From assembly GCF_004354365.1 (NCBI RefSeq), contig NZ_SJCY01000005.1, positions 1 through 64,000 on the forward strand: a stretch of DNA of 64,000 nt. The letters run 5' to 3'. This document shows positions 1 through 9,562 of this stretch, piece after piece. The position numbers were made by a program, and so were the translations under genes. Below the pieces are notes generated by a model, which saw only the letters and a program-made list of their open reading frames with translations, was not told where the DNA came from and searched no databases. The stretch is from Pedobacter changchengzhani (GTDB lineage Bacteria > Bacteroidota > Bacteroidia > Sphingobacteriales > Sphingobacteriaceae). The first letter of the stretch is position 1; each line of letters opens with the position of its first letter.

Positions 1-126
1 ACTGTTGTTTGTTCTTCAAAACTTAACTTCTTTCAATAATGTTTAAGGTTAAAGGCTGAAAGGTCGAAGGCTTAGGGTGAAAACCTTATACCTTTATACC
101 CTCCACCCTATACCTTTATAAAATAT
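1..126. other. Spacer upstream of 5S rRNA
   Basis: This AT-rich stretch shows no coding potential. No part of a 23S rRNA 3' end is recognisable, so it is probably the 23S-5S spacer. A 12-base direct repeat (TATACCTTTATA) occurs at 87-98 and 109-120, and AGGGTG at 73-78 can pair with CACCCT nearby, so local folding is possible. Nothing else is seen. Confidence 0.5.
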
Positions 127-237
<111 letters not shown>

Positions 238-269
238 TCTTAAAACCCCAAAGAGGGATTTAACAAGAG

Positions 270-300
270 ACCCTTCAGTAAATACTGGAGGGTTTTCTTC
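270..300 (+). terminator. Terminator after 5S rRNA
   Basis: ACCCTTCAGT and ACTGGAGGGT form a ten-pair stem (one G-U pair) around an AAAT loop, followed by TTTTCTTC. This is a classic intrinsic terminator just past the 5S gene. A diverged copy of it sits at about 666-695 in the tandem duplicate. Confidence 0.85.
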
Positions 301-504
301 GTTTATAACAGTTTTTTTGCCAAACGCCGGGCCAGACCCAAATGCCCGCGTGGCATGTTCGCGCACTGTTTGGCATAATGCCGAGACCTGAGTTTCCTCC
401 CGCAGCATTACATTCATAAACCTGATGGAAACGTAAATCCTTTTTGGTCAAAAATAAATCTGGTTCCGAAACAAAATCCCAAAAAGAATGGAAGTTCACT
501 ATCT

Positions 505-630
505 GTGGTCTCATCTTTTTATGTCTACCTCTTCCCTCCCGATATGCATCGGGACCGGACAGAGAAGTCAACCCCACCAGGGCCTGTGGCACTGTCCCGA
601 TCAATCGGGATGGGAAAGTAGGTCGGTGCC
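505..630 (+). pseudogene. Decayed second 5S rRNA copy
   Basis: The CTACCTCTTCCC block, GGACAGAGAAGTCAACCCCACCAG and GGGAAAGTAGGTCGGTGCC match the intact 5S gene at 127-237. The 5' helix I arm and the first loop have diverged (GTGGTCTCATC in place of GTGCCTATATC). Two stretches corresponding to loops have been replaced by palindromic inserts at 537-554 and 595-610. The product is unlikely to enter ribosomes, but its terminator copy persists. I call it a pseudogene. Expression cannot be judged from sequence. Confidence 0.8.
537..611. repeat. Two short palindromes inside the 5S pseudogene
   Basis: TCCCGATATGCATCGGGA (537-554) and TCCCGATCAATCGGGA (595-610) are nearly the same hairpin, with the same TCCCGAT...ATCGGGA arms and different centres. 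Both sit where the intact 5S gene has hairpin or loop sequence (CATTCCGA and GCAGTAACATG). They look like two insertions of a small palindromic repeat family. I believe similar CCCGAT/ATCGGG palindromes are common between genes in this group, but that is memory and not shown here. Confidence 0.65.
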
Positions 631-1076
631 AAATCTTAAAACCCCAAAGAGGGATTTAACAAGAGACTCATCAGTAACACTGGAGGTTTTTCTTCGTTTA
701 TAACAGCTTTTCCAAAACGCCGGGGCAAACCCAAATGTCTGCTTTCCATGTTTGGCATACTGAACAACCTAAGTTTCCTCCCACAGCACTATATTCATAA
801 ACCTGATGGAAACGGAAATCCTTTTTTATAAAAAGAAACCCGATTTCAAAACAAAGTCCCAAAAAGATTGCAGTGGACAGCAGGAAGAAACCTTTATTTG
901 AAAAACTGCAATTGCTTTTCTAATTTTTTAGTCTGATATCTACTATGCGAAAAGAAACTTATTCACTCTTGCTGACGTTATTGTAAAATAATTGCTCGCA
1001 CAGTTGTTAAAAAGTCTTAAATTTTGTTCCGACAATCAATAAAACTGTATTATTGTAACAATACGTATATACTATT

Positions 1077-2852
1077 ATGATGAATATGAGTCGCTTAAAA
1101 ACCTCCTTAATAATTTGCTTTTTAATGTTATCTAGCCTTACTTATGCGCAAGATAAAAATGTAAAACTTCCACCAAATTGGTTTAATCTAGATTTGGTGA
1201 CAAGTGGATTTTACGGCATTAGTACGCAGAAAGCTTACGATTTGCTTTTGAAGGATAAAAAACCAAAACAGAAAGTAATTGTAGCTGTGATTGATGGTGG
1301 TGTTGATCCGACGCATGAAGATTTGAAGTCTGTTTTGTGGACCAACAAAAAGGAAATTGCTGGAAACGGTATTGACGATGACGGTAATGGTTACGTTGAT
1401 GACATCCACGGGTGGAATTTTATTGGCTCTAAAAAGGGGAATTTGCAGTATGATAATTTGGAATTAGTGAGACTATTGAGGATATATAAACCAAAATATC
1501 AATCTACCACCAACCTCACGCCTTTAGATAGTACACAAAAGGAAGAGTTTAGGCTTTATAAAAAGATGGTTGGCGATTTTGGGAAAAAATACGAAGATGC
1601 CAGCAACCAGTTCGCGGTAATTTTTGCAATAAAAAAGGTGTTAGATTCTGTAGCGACGATTCACAAGAAGCAAATCCCATCTTTAGAAGATGTTAACGGT
1701 TATAAGCCAGATGACGAACTTGAGGAGCAAGTAGTTTCTATTATTAGAAAAGGTTCTCGTGAGGATGGAAGCTTTGAGAAATTTTATAAAAATATTATGG
1801 ACGGCTACGAGCAGTATAGCGATATGCTCAAGTATAATTTGAATCCAAAATATGATGAACGGGCGCAATTAGTGGGTGATGATTATGCGAATTCATATGA
1901 GAAAAATTATGGTAATAATGATGTAGCAGGGCCTGATGCAAAACACGGAACTCACGTATCGGGTATTATTGGTGCAGACAGAACAAATGGATTGGGGATT
2001 ATGGGCGTTGCAAATAATGTTAGCATTATGGCCATCCGCGTTGTGCCAACGGGTGATGAGCGTGATAAAGATGTTGCGAACGGAATTAGGTATGCTGTGG
2101 ATAATGGTGCTAAAGTGATTAATATGAGCTTTGGAAAAGGCTATAAGTGGGATAAAAAAGTTGTCGATGATGCTGTGAAGTACGCAGAGATTAAGGGCGT
2201 ATTATTGGTGCATGCAGCCGGTAATGATAATAGTAATAACGACACTGGGGAGAACTATCCTAATAAATATTTTGATAGTCCGGAGGCTAAAGCCTACAAT
2301 GCCGCACATAAAAAAATGGTTAAACCAGATTTTGAGCCGCCAAAACCAAATAGTCAGTACGGTGCGGGCATGCAACAAAGACCTGGAGGTTATTCAAAAA
2401 CGCCTCTGGATAAGCCTGTAATTTTAGATTCTTTAAAATATAGACTTCCGCACGCAAGTAACTGGATTGAGGTTGGGGCTAGTGCATATAAAGATGATGA
2501 AACCTTAAAAGCTGATTTCTCGAACTACGGAAAGTATAATGTGGACGTTTTTGCACCTGGATTTTTAATAACATCTACTGTGCCTGGAGATAAATATGAT
2601 GCTTTTGATGGAACGAGTATGGCCTCGCCTGTAGTGGCAGGCTTAGCTGCGTTAATTTTGACCTATCATCCCAATTTAAAACCTTTTCAGGTTAGAGAGA
2701 TCATCATGAAATCAGTTTCAAAAGTGGAGCATAAAGTGAAATATAAGAACGAAAAAGGTGATAATGTGCGAGTACCTTTTTCGGATATTTGTGTGAGTGG
2801 TGGTATTGTAAACGCCTATAACGCACTTAAATTAGCAGAAAATTATAAGTAG
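1077..2852 (+). CDS. Secreted S8 family subtilisin-like serine protease
   Basis: This 591-residue protein is an exported endopeptidase of the subtilase family. A signal peptide ends near residue 24 (SLTYAQ). The catalytic triad is visible: Asp73 in VIDGGVDPTH, His290 in KHGTHVSGIIG and Ser514 in GTSMASPVVAG, with the oxyanion-hole Asn in HAAGND. The gap of over 200 residues between Asp and His is far longer than in subtilisin. It contains a lysine- and glutamate-rich helical insertion (about 120-270), a layout known from Bacteroidota S8 proteases. Two ATG codons open the gene (MMNM), and either could be the start. A plausible promoter is TTTG at 1023 and TATTATTG at 1048. The gene stands alone, and its substrate is unknown. 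Confidence 0.93.
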   Translation: MMNMSRLKTSLIICFLMLSSLTYAQDKNVKLPPNWFNLDLVTSGFYGISTQKAYDLLLKDKKPKQKVIVAVIDGGVDPTHEDLKSVLWTNKKEIAGNGIDDDGNGYVDDIHGWNFIGSKKGNLQYDNLELVRLLRIYKPKYQSTTNLTPLDSTQKEEFRLYKKMVGDFGKKYEDASNQFAVIFAIKKVLDSVATIHKKQIPSLEDVNGYKPDDELEEQVVSIIRKGSREDGSFEKFYKNIMDGYEQYSDMLKYNLNPKYDERAQLVGDDYANSYEKNYGNNDVAGPDAKHGTHVSGIIGADRTNGLGIMGVANNVSIMAIRVVPTGDERDKDVANGIRYAVDNGAKVINMSFGKGYKWDKKVVDDAVKYAEIKGVLLVHAAGNDNSNNDTGENYPNKYFDSPEAKAYNAAHKKMVKPDFEPPKPNSQYGAGMQQRPGGYSKTPLDKPVILDSLKYRLPHASNWIEVGASAYKDDETLKADFSNYGKYNVDVFAPGFLITSTVPGDKYDAFDGTSMASPVVAGLAALILTYHPNLKPFQVREIIMKSVSKVEHKVKYKNEKGDNVRVPFSDICVSGGIVNAYNALKLAENYK

Positions 2853-2925
2853 TTGGCGGTTGCCACTTACTCTCCAAGCGATTAATTTAGCACTGTTTCA
2901 AGTTCTGAATAATAGTTGAGAAAAC

Positions 2926-3705
2926 TTAATTGTTGATTGATTTAATGAAATCTTGAAAAGTTCCGAAAGGATAATTTTGAGATTTCATCCATTTTAAAAG
3001 ATTGTCCATTCTATTAATCATCTGAGTACCCGAGTTTTTTGTTACATATTTAGGGAAACCGAATCTGTCGCGGTCGTCCAAATCTGTAAATTCCCATGGG
3101 TGGAAATAAATATTAAGGTAACCATCTTTGTTATAAGTCCATTTCGCCAGTCGCTTATACAGCCATAAAGGTAGGTTGTGGAAAGATAACCAAAAAAGAG
3201 GGAAGCGGATGATAGGAGAAACCGATGCTGGAATCTGCAACACTGTTGCTTTGGTAAAATAAGTTCTCGATATATTGAAGTTGTTGTAACGCCCCGGTAA
3301 ATAAGTTGGGTTTATTGACGTGTTGTATTGGTAACCCGCCTTTCTTATTTCATTTTCATCAACAGGCATCATTCTCGCCATTCGGTAGCCTAATATTTTT
3401 TTGCCCGACAGTTCTTCTAATTTTAGTTTCGATTGTAGCAAGTGTTCTGGCTTAAAATCTGAGTGGTAATAGCCGTGCGAAGCCAATTCATGGCCTGTGT
3501 TGGTAATCCTTTTAATTAAATCAGGGATGTTTTCTGCAAAAGTTACCGTGCAAAAAAAGGTAGCTTTAACGTTATATTTATCCAATAAATCTAAAATTGA
3601 GATTGTACCATCCCGAGAAATGGAAATTTGATCTTTAAAATCAATTTCTTTACCATACTCAAATGGCATGTCAAATTCTTCAATATCAAAACTAAGCAGT
3701 ACCAT
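2926..3705 (-). CDS. Polysaccharide deacetylase (NodB-like)
   Basis: This 259-residue cytoplasmic or membrane-associated enzyme has the NodB (carbohydrate esterase 4-like) fold. The N-terminus shows the metal/catalytic Asp motif SFDIEEFD, followed by HELASHGYYHSDF, where the two His residues (HxxxH) would hold the metal. A later motif, YFHPWEF, provides another His. It would remove N- or O-acetyl groups from a glycan or a lipid-linked sugar. It overlaps the end of the upstream glycosyltransferase by 14 bases and is the last gene of a three-gene minus-strand operon, so its substrate is probably the sugar handled by that operon. There is no signal peptide, which fits action on a cytoplasmic lipid-linked intermediate. 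Confidence 0.88.
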   Translation of the reverse strand: MVLLSFDIEEFDMPFEYGKEIDFKDQISISRDGTISILDLLDKYNVKATFFCTVTFAENIPDLIKRITNTGHELASHGYYHSDFKPEHLLQSKLKLEELSGKKILGYRMARMMPVDENEIRKAGYQYNTSINPTYLPGRYNNFNISRTYFTKATVLQIPASVSPIIRFPLFWLSFHNLPLWLYKRLAKWTYNKDGYLNIYFHPWEFTDLDDRDRFGFPKYVTKNSGTQMINRMDNLLKWMKSQNYPFGTFQDFIKSINN

Positions 3706-4633
3706 TAACTTTTAAATTTGTAGATCTAACGATATAATTTGGCCGATTTTTGCCCTGCATGAACATTTTGCCTACGTAAATACCAATTATACCTAGGATG
3801 ATTAACTGCAAACCACCAAAAAATACAATTGTCATTATTGTAGATGCCCAGCCAGATACTTCTACGCCATAAATAAAAGCGTATAAAACATAGGGGATAT
3901 ATAAAATTGAGGCTATGGAAAAAATAAATCCTAAATAAACTGCTGTATATAAAGGTTTAATACTAAAAGAAGTAACGCCGTGTAAAGCCAAATGCATCAT
4001 CTTCTTAACGGTGTACTTGCTCTTGCCAGAGAAGCGCTCTGCCGGCATATATTTGATGGCGTACTGATTAAATCCAAGCCATTTTACCAACCCTCTTAAA
4101 AATGGTTCGTTCTCTTGAAAATTCCTAAAAACGTTAACAACCTTTTGATCGAGCAAACGAAAATCTGCTGAACCAGGTTCTAAATCAATATCGGATAGCC
4201 AATTTAAGGTTTTATAAAATATATTTGAGGAGCTTCTTTTTGCTTTCGAAAGTGATTTATCTTCTGCTCTAATGGTGTAAACTACTTCAAACCCTTCTTC
4301 CCACTTCGCAAGCATTTCCGGAATAAGTTCTGGTGGATGTTGTAAATCGCAATCCATACTAATTACGCAATCGCCAAAAGCATGATCCATACCAGCTTTT
4401 ACCGCCAACTGATGGCCAAAATTTTTAGAAAATTCTAAAAAGTATATGTTACTGGAGACTTCAACAACCTCTTTCACTCGCTTTAAAGTTGAATCTGAGC
4501 TTCCGTCATCCACTAAAATAACTTCAAAATCATAATCGATAGTTTTAAATACCGTTTTAATATTCTCTATAATGACAAAAATATTATCAGCCTCGTTGTA
4601 AGCAGGGATAACGATTGAAACTAATTTTCTCAT
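3692..4633 (-). CDS. Family 2 glycosyltransferase, DPM1/GtrB-like
   Basis: This 313-residue enzyme would transfer a sugar from a nucleotide donor to a polyprenyl phosphate. It has a GT-A domain (residues 1-220) with VSIVIPAYNE at the start, the nucleotide-binding VDDGSSDST, and the metal-binding DCDLQHPPE. Two hydrophobic segments follow (about 225-255 and 265-290), as in bactoprenol glucosyltransferase GtrB and ArnC. The start overlaps the stop of the upstream GT87-like gene by four bases (ATGA), so translation is probably coupled. In this context it would make the lipid-linked sugar used by the GT87-like protein. The sugar itself cannot be read from the sequence. Confidence 0.92.
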   Translation of the reverse strand: MRKLVSIVIPAYNEADNIFVIIENIKTVFKTIDYDFEVILVDDGSSDSTLKRVKEVVEVSSNIYFLEFSKNFGHQLAVKAGMDHAFGDCVISMDCDLQHPPELIPEMLAKWEEGFEVVYTIRAEDKSLSKAKRSSSNIFYKTLNWLSDIDLEPGSADFRLLDQKVVNVFRNFQENEPFLRGLVKWLGFNQYAIKYMPAERFSGKSKYTVKKMMHLALHGVTSFSIKPLYTAVYLGFIFSIASILYIPYVLYAFIYGVEVSGWASTIMTIVFFGGLQLIILGIIGIYVGKMFMQGKNRPNYIVRSTNLKVNGTA

Positions 4634-5811
4634 TTTTCTGTCGGCAAATAGTAGCTAAAATCTTCTTTAAGCATTTGGTAGATAATAACAAACCAAATTA
4701 TAACGCAAGGTAGGGCTTTAAGCGAATTTAGTCTAATAAATTCTTTTACCGAATGCGGAAATATATCTGTTGGTGATAAGCTTGTTAAAATAAGTGCAAA
4801 AATTAGTAAACCAATCTTCCAGTTATTTTTATTTGGTTGAACTGTAAACCAAATGGCTACACCAGCAAATGCAATAATGTAGGTTGGCGACTCTGATCCG
4901 CTACTGAAAATTACCGTAAATATTAAGGTAGAAGCGAGTAACATTAATTGAAAGCCCGCGTGTTTAAATTGTTTGACTCTTAAATAAGGCAATCCAAATA
5001 GTACCACTCCAAAAACCAAAAATGGCAAATTTGGGATGTTTACATCGCCAGAAATACGTCTGGCCATACCCATTATCGATATATCCTGAAAAGAGGTTAA
5101 CGAAGCATTTGTAGTGTTTTTGTGGACTAAAGAGTTAAACCAATCTGAGTAGGATTGAATGATAAAACTTGGAGATGATATCGCCATCGGCAAAATAAAA
5201 AGGATCAGTAAACCAAATATCCCTGCAATGATAAATTTTAATTTCTTTTTGGTAAAAAAGAAAAATGCTAAACCTACAATACCATATAATTTAACGAGTG
5301 TGCCCAACGCGATAACGAATGCAGATTGAATTTCTTTCTTTTTAATTAGGCAAGAAAAACTCAAAATAATTAATCCTGTTAAGGCGATATTGAATTGAAA
5401 ACTAAACAATGCGGTTAAGGTTTCGTGCGCACATAGCCAACCAATTATTGTTCTTTTATTTAACGATATCGGTAAGCTTAATATGCCCCAAAGTAAAATG
5501 CTTACGTTCGCAACGTTCCAGAGTACCATTCCCAACCCATCTGGCAATAATGCGAATGGTGCAATTAGTAAAGAAAAAACTGGGCCGTAGTGGTTACTAT
5601 CTAGATATTCGGGATAATTGTTATAGAGGTTTTGTAAATCTACGGTGTGCCAAAAAGTATATTTAAAAATGAGATAGTTATTGAAACTATGGCTAAAATA
5701 TTGCTTAGATGCTGTGAATACCGCTAGGAGTATATAGACAAAAATTAAGACTTCCTTTTTTAAGAAGAACGTACCGATTTTGCCCTCCTTAAATGTTTTT
5801 ATGGAATTCAT
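4630..5811 (-). CDS. GT87-like polytopic membrane glycosyltransferase
   Basis: This 393-residue integral membrane protein has about nine to eleven hydrophobic segments. It resembles the DUF2029/GT87 group, which uses polyprenyl-phosphate sugars on the outer side of the inner membrane. The first loop after TM1 carries a HTVDLQNLY...YPEYLDSNHYGPVFS stretch, typical of the acidic catalytic loop in GT-C enzymes. It is the first gene of the minus-strand operon, followed by the GtrB-like enzyme and the deacetylase. The set reads as a pathway for building a sugar on a lipid carrier, moving it onto an envelope glycan and editing its acetylation. The family assignment rests on hydropathy and context and is moderate. 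Confidence 0.75.
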   Translation of the reverse strand: MNSIKTFKEGKIGTFFLKKEVLIFVYILLAVFTASKQYFSHSFNNYLIFKYTFWHTVDLQNLYNNYPEYLDSNHYGPVFSLLIAPFALLPDGLGMVLWNVANVSILLWGILSLPISLNKRTIIGWLCAHETLTALFSFQFNIALTGLIILSFSCLIKKKEIQSAFVIALGTLVKLYGIVGLAFFFFTKKKLKFIIAGIFGLLILFILPMAISSPSFIIQSYSDWFNSLVHKNTTNASLTSFQDISIMGMARRISGDVNIPNLPFLVFGVVLFGLPYLRVKQFKHAGFQLMLLASTLIFTVIFSSGSESPTYIIAFAGVAIWFTVQPNKNNWKIGLLIFALILTSLSPTDIFPHSVKEFIRLNSLKALPCVIIWFVIIYQMLKEDFSYYLPTEK

Positions 5812-6031
5812 TTTTGATCTTTCTGCGAATATAGTTAAATAATTATTTAGCGTTGAGGAGTGCAGGATTAAATTTTGATAATTTGTTAGTTTATAGGTAT
5901 AAGCATAGCATTTTTGAAGATCTTTGTTAAGTTGTTTTAGGTTTCTTTTGATTTCTAATTAATGTAAATCCAAGGATAGCTTCATTAAATTGTCAATAAA
6001 TTTAACCTAATTGGTATATCGGGAATTATCG

Positions 6032-6352
6032 ATGTATATTTGTGAGGTGGAAAAGATTGAACTATTTAAAGCCCTCTCGAATAAAACCAGGTTGCAGATT
6101 TTAACTTGGTTAAAGAATCCTGAAGCCCACTTTGCGGATTACGAATTAACTTCGAAACATATCATGAATGGTATTTGTGTGGGGCATATTCAAAAGAAGG
6201 CAGGATTAACACAATCTACCATTTCTGAGTATTTAGCCATTTTGCAAAGAGCGGGTTTGGTTACTGCAACACGAGTGGGGCAATGGACTTACTATAAAAG
6301 AAACGAAAGTACTTTTGAAGCGTTAGGAAATCTAATCACAAATGAATTGTAA
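6032..6352 (+). CDS. ArsR-family HTH transcriptional regulator
   Basis: This roughly 106-residue winged-helix regulator has [17 protein letters not shown] (helices 1-2), a short insert, and the recognition helix region [21 protein letters not shown] followed by the wing [13 protein letters not shown]. No CxC metal site of the ArsR/SmtB type is obvious. An upstream TTG at 6011 is in frame, but I prefer the ATG at 6032 because the family begins close to the first helix. It lies 5 bases upstream of the flavin oxidoreductase gene and almost certainly shares its transcript, so it probably controls that gene. The ligand is unknown. Confidence 0.88.
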   Translation: MYICEVEKIELFKALSNKTRLQILTWLKNPEAHFADYELTSKHIMNGICVGHIQKKAGLTQSTISEYLAILQRAGLVTATRVGQWTYYKRNESTFEALGNLITNEL

Positions 6353-6357
6353 TTTAT

Positions 6358-7368
6358 ATGGAAAGAAAAGCATTATCGGCGTTGCCATTTTCGGTATTGG
6401 ATTTGGCGGGTGTTATAGAAGGGAAAACGGTTGCAGATACATTTAATAACAGTGTTGATTTAGCACAGCATACCGAAAAGTTGGGCTACCTTAGATATTG
6501 GCTTGCCGAGCATCACAATATGATTAGCGTAGCAAGTGCCGCTACTTCAGTTTTAATTGGCCACATTGCGGGTAAAACGAAAACAATTAGAGTTGGTTCT
6601 GGTGGCATCATGTTGCCCAATCATTCGCCTTTAGTTATTGCCGAGCAGTTTGGAACTTTGGCAACTTTATACCCAAATAGGATAGATTTAGGATTGGGTA
6701 GAGCACCTGGTACAGATCAGTTAACAGCGATGGAAATAAGAGGCGAACGTTTTGCGTCGCCCCATAATTTTCCGCAAGATGTGTTAAAACTGCAAAGATT
6801 TTTATCGGCGAGTAATAGTGGAGCGCAAGTTCGGGCAATTCCTGGCGAAGGTACTGATGTGCCAATTTGGATTTTAGGATCTAGTACAGACAGCGCACAT
6901 TTGGCTGCTTCTTATGGTTTACCTTATGCGTTTGCGAGCCATTTTGCTCCAGCTCAGTTTCTAGAGGCAATTAAAATCTATCGTCAGAATTTCAGGCCAT
7001 CGAAAGTTTTAGCAAAACCTTATGTAATGGCCTGCATAAATGTAGTTGCAGCCGATACAGATGAAGAGGCGAACCGATTATCCACATCATTAAAAAGATT
7101 GTTTTTGGGAATTGTAACCGGTAAACGACAGTTGCTGCAACCACCGATAGACAGTATGGATAACGTATGGGATTTTAACGAAGAGGCAGCTGTAAACCAA
7201 ATGTTGGCTGTCGCTTTCATAGGCGGTCCACAGCATTTGAGTGGTCAATTAAATTCATTTTTAGCACAAACGCAAGTAGATGAATTAATGGTTACTTCAC
7301 ATATTTACGATCATAAAGCAAGGCTTCATTCTTATGAATTATTTGGTGAGATTATGAAGAAGGGATAA
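6358..7368 (+). CDS. LLM class flavin-dependent oxidoreductase
   Basis: This 336-residue TIM-barrel protein of the bacterial luciferase-like family (MsnO8 / YhbW-like subgroup) would use reduced FMN from a partner reductase for a monooxygenase-type reaction. Diagnostic segments are LPFSVLDLA at the N-terminus, [13 protein letters not shown] (family motif with a double His), [25 protein letters not shown] and [11 protein letters not shown]. The length matches the family. It follows the ArsR gene by 5 bases and is followed by a bidirectional terminator at 7480. The true substrate is not deducible. Expression under ArsR control suggests a stress or xenobiotic role. Confidence 0.92.
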   Translation: MERKALSALPFSVLDLAGVIEGKTVADTFNNSVDLAQHTEKLGYLRYWLAEHHNMISVASAATSVLIGHIAGKTKTIRVGSGGIMLPNHSPLVIAEQFGTLATLYPNRIDLGLGRAPGTDQLTAMEIRGERFASPHNFPQDVLKLQRFLSASNSGAQVRAIPGEGTDVPIWILGSSTDSAHLAASYGLPYAFASHFAPAQFLEAIKIYRQNFRPSKVLAKPYVMACINVVAADTDEEANRLSTSLKRLFLGIVTGKRQLLQPPIDSMDNVWDFNEEAAVNQMLAVAFIGGPQHLSGQLNSFLAQTQVDELMVTSHIYDHKARLHSYELFGEIMKKG

Positions 7369-7479
7369 ATTCGTTTAAAGAAATCTTACAGCTCATGCTT
7401 TAAAAAGGAGTTCAATTTTATTTCAGAATTTTTAATGATCTTGTGCTAGAAGTGAAAGTTTTTTGATGATTATAAGATA

Positions 7480-7512
7480 CAAAGTGCAAAACTAGTTGCA
7501 CTTTGAATCTTT
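7480..7512. terminator. Bidirectional terminator between convergent genes
   Basis: CAAAGTGCAA (7480-7489) and TTGCACTTTG (7496-7505) form a perfect ten-pair stem with a six-base AACTAG loop, flanked by A/T-rich tracts on both sides. It lies between the end of the oxidoreductase gene and the end of msrA, which are convergent, and should serve both. Confidence 0.75.
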
Positions 7513-7522
7513 AAAATTTTAC

Positions 7523-8014
7523 TTACTTTAACTTCCAATCTGGTCTTTCGAAATGGCAGGTGTAACCGTAAGGTATTCTTTGTAAATAATTTTGATGATC
7601 TTCTTCAGCATTCCAAAAATCGGTTGCAGGTACCACTTCGGTAACCACTTTACCTGGCCAAACTCCCGATTCATTCATTTCTGTAATCAACATTTCAGCA
7701 GTTTGTTTCTGCGTTTCATCTAAATAAAAGATTGCCGATCGGTATGAAGTACCGATATCATTTCCTTGTCTGTTTTTTGTTGTTGGATCGTGTATCTGAA
7801 AGAAATATTCTAACAGTTTACGATAAGAAAGTTGATCAGGGTTAAAGCTAATTTCAATTGCTTCAGCATGTGTGCCATGATTTTTGTAGGTTGCATTTGC
7901 TACGTCGCCTCCGGTGTAGCCAACAATGGTAGAAATTACACCATTTTGATGGCGAAATAGTTCTTCTACACCCCAGAAACAACCTCCAGCGAGAATGGCT
8001 TTTTCAGTATTCAT
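7523..8014 (-). CDS. msrA: Peptide-methionine (S)-S-oxide reductase
   Basis: This 163-residue cytoplasmic enzyme reduces methionine-S-sulfoxide in proteins and as free amino acid. The catalytic motif GGCFWG is at residues 10-15 (Cys12 nucleophile), followed by the family blocks [26 protein letters not shown] and the substrate-pocket stretch [12 protein letters not shown]. There is no MsrB fusion and no signal peptide. It is a single gene with an AT-rich upstream region holding a 17-bp palindrome (8060-8076), which could be an operator. Confidence is very high. Confidence 0.97.
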   Translation of the reverse strand: MNTEKAILAGGCFWGVEELFRHQNGVISTIVGYTGGDVANATYKNHGTHAEAIEISFNPDQLSYRKLLEYFFQIHDPTTKNRQGNDIGTSYRSAIFYLDETQKQTAEMLITEMNESGVWPGKVVTEVVPATDFWNAEEDHQNYLQRIPYGYTCHFERPDWKLK

Positions 8015-8059
8015 AATTTAATTATATTTTTAAAGATACATTGATGAGTTGTAAACAAC

Positions 8060-8076
8060 AAACAAACGGTTTGTTT
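8060..8076. promoter_or_regulatory. 17-bp palindrome, possible operator
   Basis: AAACAAACGGTTTGTTT is a perfect inverted repeat of eight bases around one central base. It lies 46 bases upstream of msrA, which is transcribed leftward, and about 140 bases before the desaturase promoter. The form is typical of a TetR-type operator. No TetR gene is present in the window, so the regulator is unknown. Confidence 0.45.
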
Positions 8077-8214
8077 TGTTCAGCAAAGATTGAAAATATG
8101 TCGCAATTTAGACCAAAATTGTTGTTGCCTTATTCCATTAAATAGGCGGAAAATTTACTTTTAATCTATCGAGAAAAAATATTTAACAATCTAATCTTTC
8201 TCCGTTTACGTTCA

Positions 8215-8222
8215 TATCTTTG
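8215..8222 (+). promoter_or_regulatory. Candidate -7 box of the desaturase promoter
   Basis: TATCTTTG is a perfect match to the Bacteroidota -7 consensus TAnnTTTG. It would place the transcript start near 8229, giving a leader of about 50 bases before the ATG at 8281. The -33 element is weak (TTTC about 19 bases upstream). Confidence 0.55.
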
Positions 8223-8280
8223 TAAAACTTAATCAGATAAATTTAAATCACTTAATGAACTTGGAGTTTCGGCCTAGAAC

Positions 8281-9426
8281 ATGGGTAATATATATGAATA
8301 CATGAAAGTAATAACGAAGTTTCCTGCCCCTGCCAAAGAAAATTTTTATGCAGAATTGCGGAAGCGTGTAAATAACGATTTTCTAGAGCGTAAGCAAAGC
8401 ATAAATGCCAATTCTTTAATGTGGGTTAAAACCATCATATTTTTAACGCTATTTACAATTGTGTATTTTACCATTCTTCTTGTTAAACTAAATGGCGTAA
8501 CATTAGTATCACTTACCGTTTTACTAGGTATAATCTGTGCTTTTATTGGTTTTAATATTTGTCATGATGCCATTCACGGCTCATTTTCATCAAGTAAAAA
8601 AGTAAATAAAGCGTTGAGCATGTTATTTCATTTGGTTGGTGCAAATCCTTATGTTTGGAATATTACACACAATGTAGTTCACCATACTTACACCAACATT
8701 CCTGGGCATGATGAGGATATTGAAATTGCGCCAGGGTTGATTCGAATTTCGGAAGATGAGGAATTAAGACCGCACCAACGTTTTCAGCAATGGTATGCTT
8801 TTCCGATGTATGGCTTAGCGTCTTTATCTTGGGTGTTGAGGAAAGATTACAAAAAGTTTTTTCAAAAACATATTGGTGCTAGAGAAAATATACACCCAAA
8901 AATTGAGTATTTTAATCTCTTCTTTTATAAATTTTTGTACTATTTTCTTTTTATTGGTTTACCATTAATTTTTATCGATATACCTTGGTGGCAGGTTGCA
9001 ATTGGCTTCGTTTTACTTCACTTGGCACAAGGAATTACAATGGGTTTGGTTTTTCAATTGGCACACGTTGTAGAAGGCACAATATTCCCTACGCCTAATG
9101 TAGAAGGTAACATGGAAGAAGCTTGGGCAGAACATCAAATGCGAACAACTGCAAATTTTGCCACACAATCTCCGTTGGCAGCATTTTTCTTAGGCGGATT
9201 AAATAGACAGATTGAGCATCATTTATTTCCTAAAATTTGTCACGTTCATTATGGCCGCGTTTCGGTAATTGTAAAGCAAACCGCTTTAGAGTTTGGATTG
9301 CCTTACCATGAAAATGAAACTTTTACGAAGGCATTAGTTTCACACTTCCGTACTTTGAAGAAAATGGGTCGGCCATTGGTTTTGGTAAACGAATCTATTA
9401 AAAATCAAGTAGTGGAAGCTTATTAA
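8281..9426 (+). CDS. Membrane fatty acid desaturase (acyl-lipid / acyl-CoA type)
   Basis: This 381-residue integral membrane di-iron enzyme introduces a double bond into acyl chains, using O2 and reduced ferredoxin or similar. All three histidine boxes are present: HDAIHGS from His95, HNVVHHTY from His130 (HxxxHH), and QIEHHLFP from Gln310. The glutamine in the third box marks the front-end (delta-5/6-like, linoleoyl-CoA desaturase) group. There is no N-terminal cytochrome b5 domain, unlike eukaryotic front-end desaturases. Four or more membrane spans surround the boxes. It is monocistronic with a good TATCTTTG promoter. A role in cold or fluidity adaptation is likely but inferred. Confidence 0.92.
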   Translation: MGNIYEYMKVITKFPAPAKENFYAELRKRVNNDFLERKQSINANSLMWVKTIIFLTLFTIVYFTILLVKLNGVTLVSLTVLLGIICAFIGFNICHDAIHGSFSSSKKVNKALSMLFHLVGANPYVWNITHNVVHHTYTNIPGHDEDIEIAPGLIRISEDEELRPHQRFQQWYAFPMYGLASLSWVLRKDYKKFFQKHIGARENIHPKIEYFNLFFYKFLYYFLFIGLPLIFIDIPWWQVAIGFVLLHLAQGITMGLVFQLAHVVEGTIFPTPNVEGNMEEAWAEHQMRTTANFATQSPLAAFFLGGLNRQIEHHLFPKICHVHYGRVSVIVKQTALEFGLPYHENETFTKALVSHFRTLKKMGRPLVLVNESIKNQVVEAY

Positions 9427-9562
9427 GTTTTACTTCAAAGTTTTCGGTCGATTTTTATTGTCGCCGTAAATAGACGTGAAGTTAAATTACTTTTCCATTT
9501 TATTCTTCAATCTATTCTCAAAAACCTTAGACTTGTATATCCGTATATATTAAGCTGTTGTT

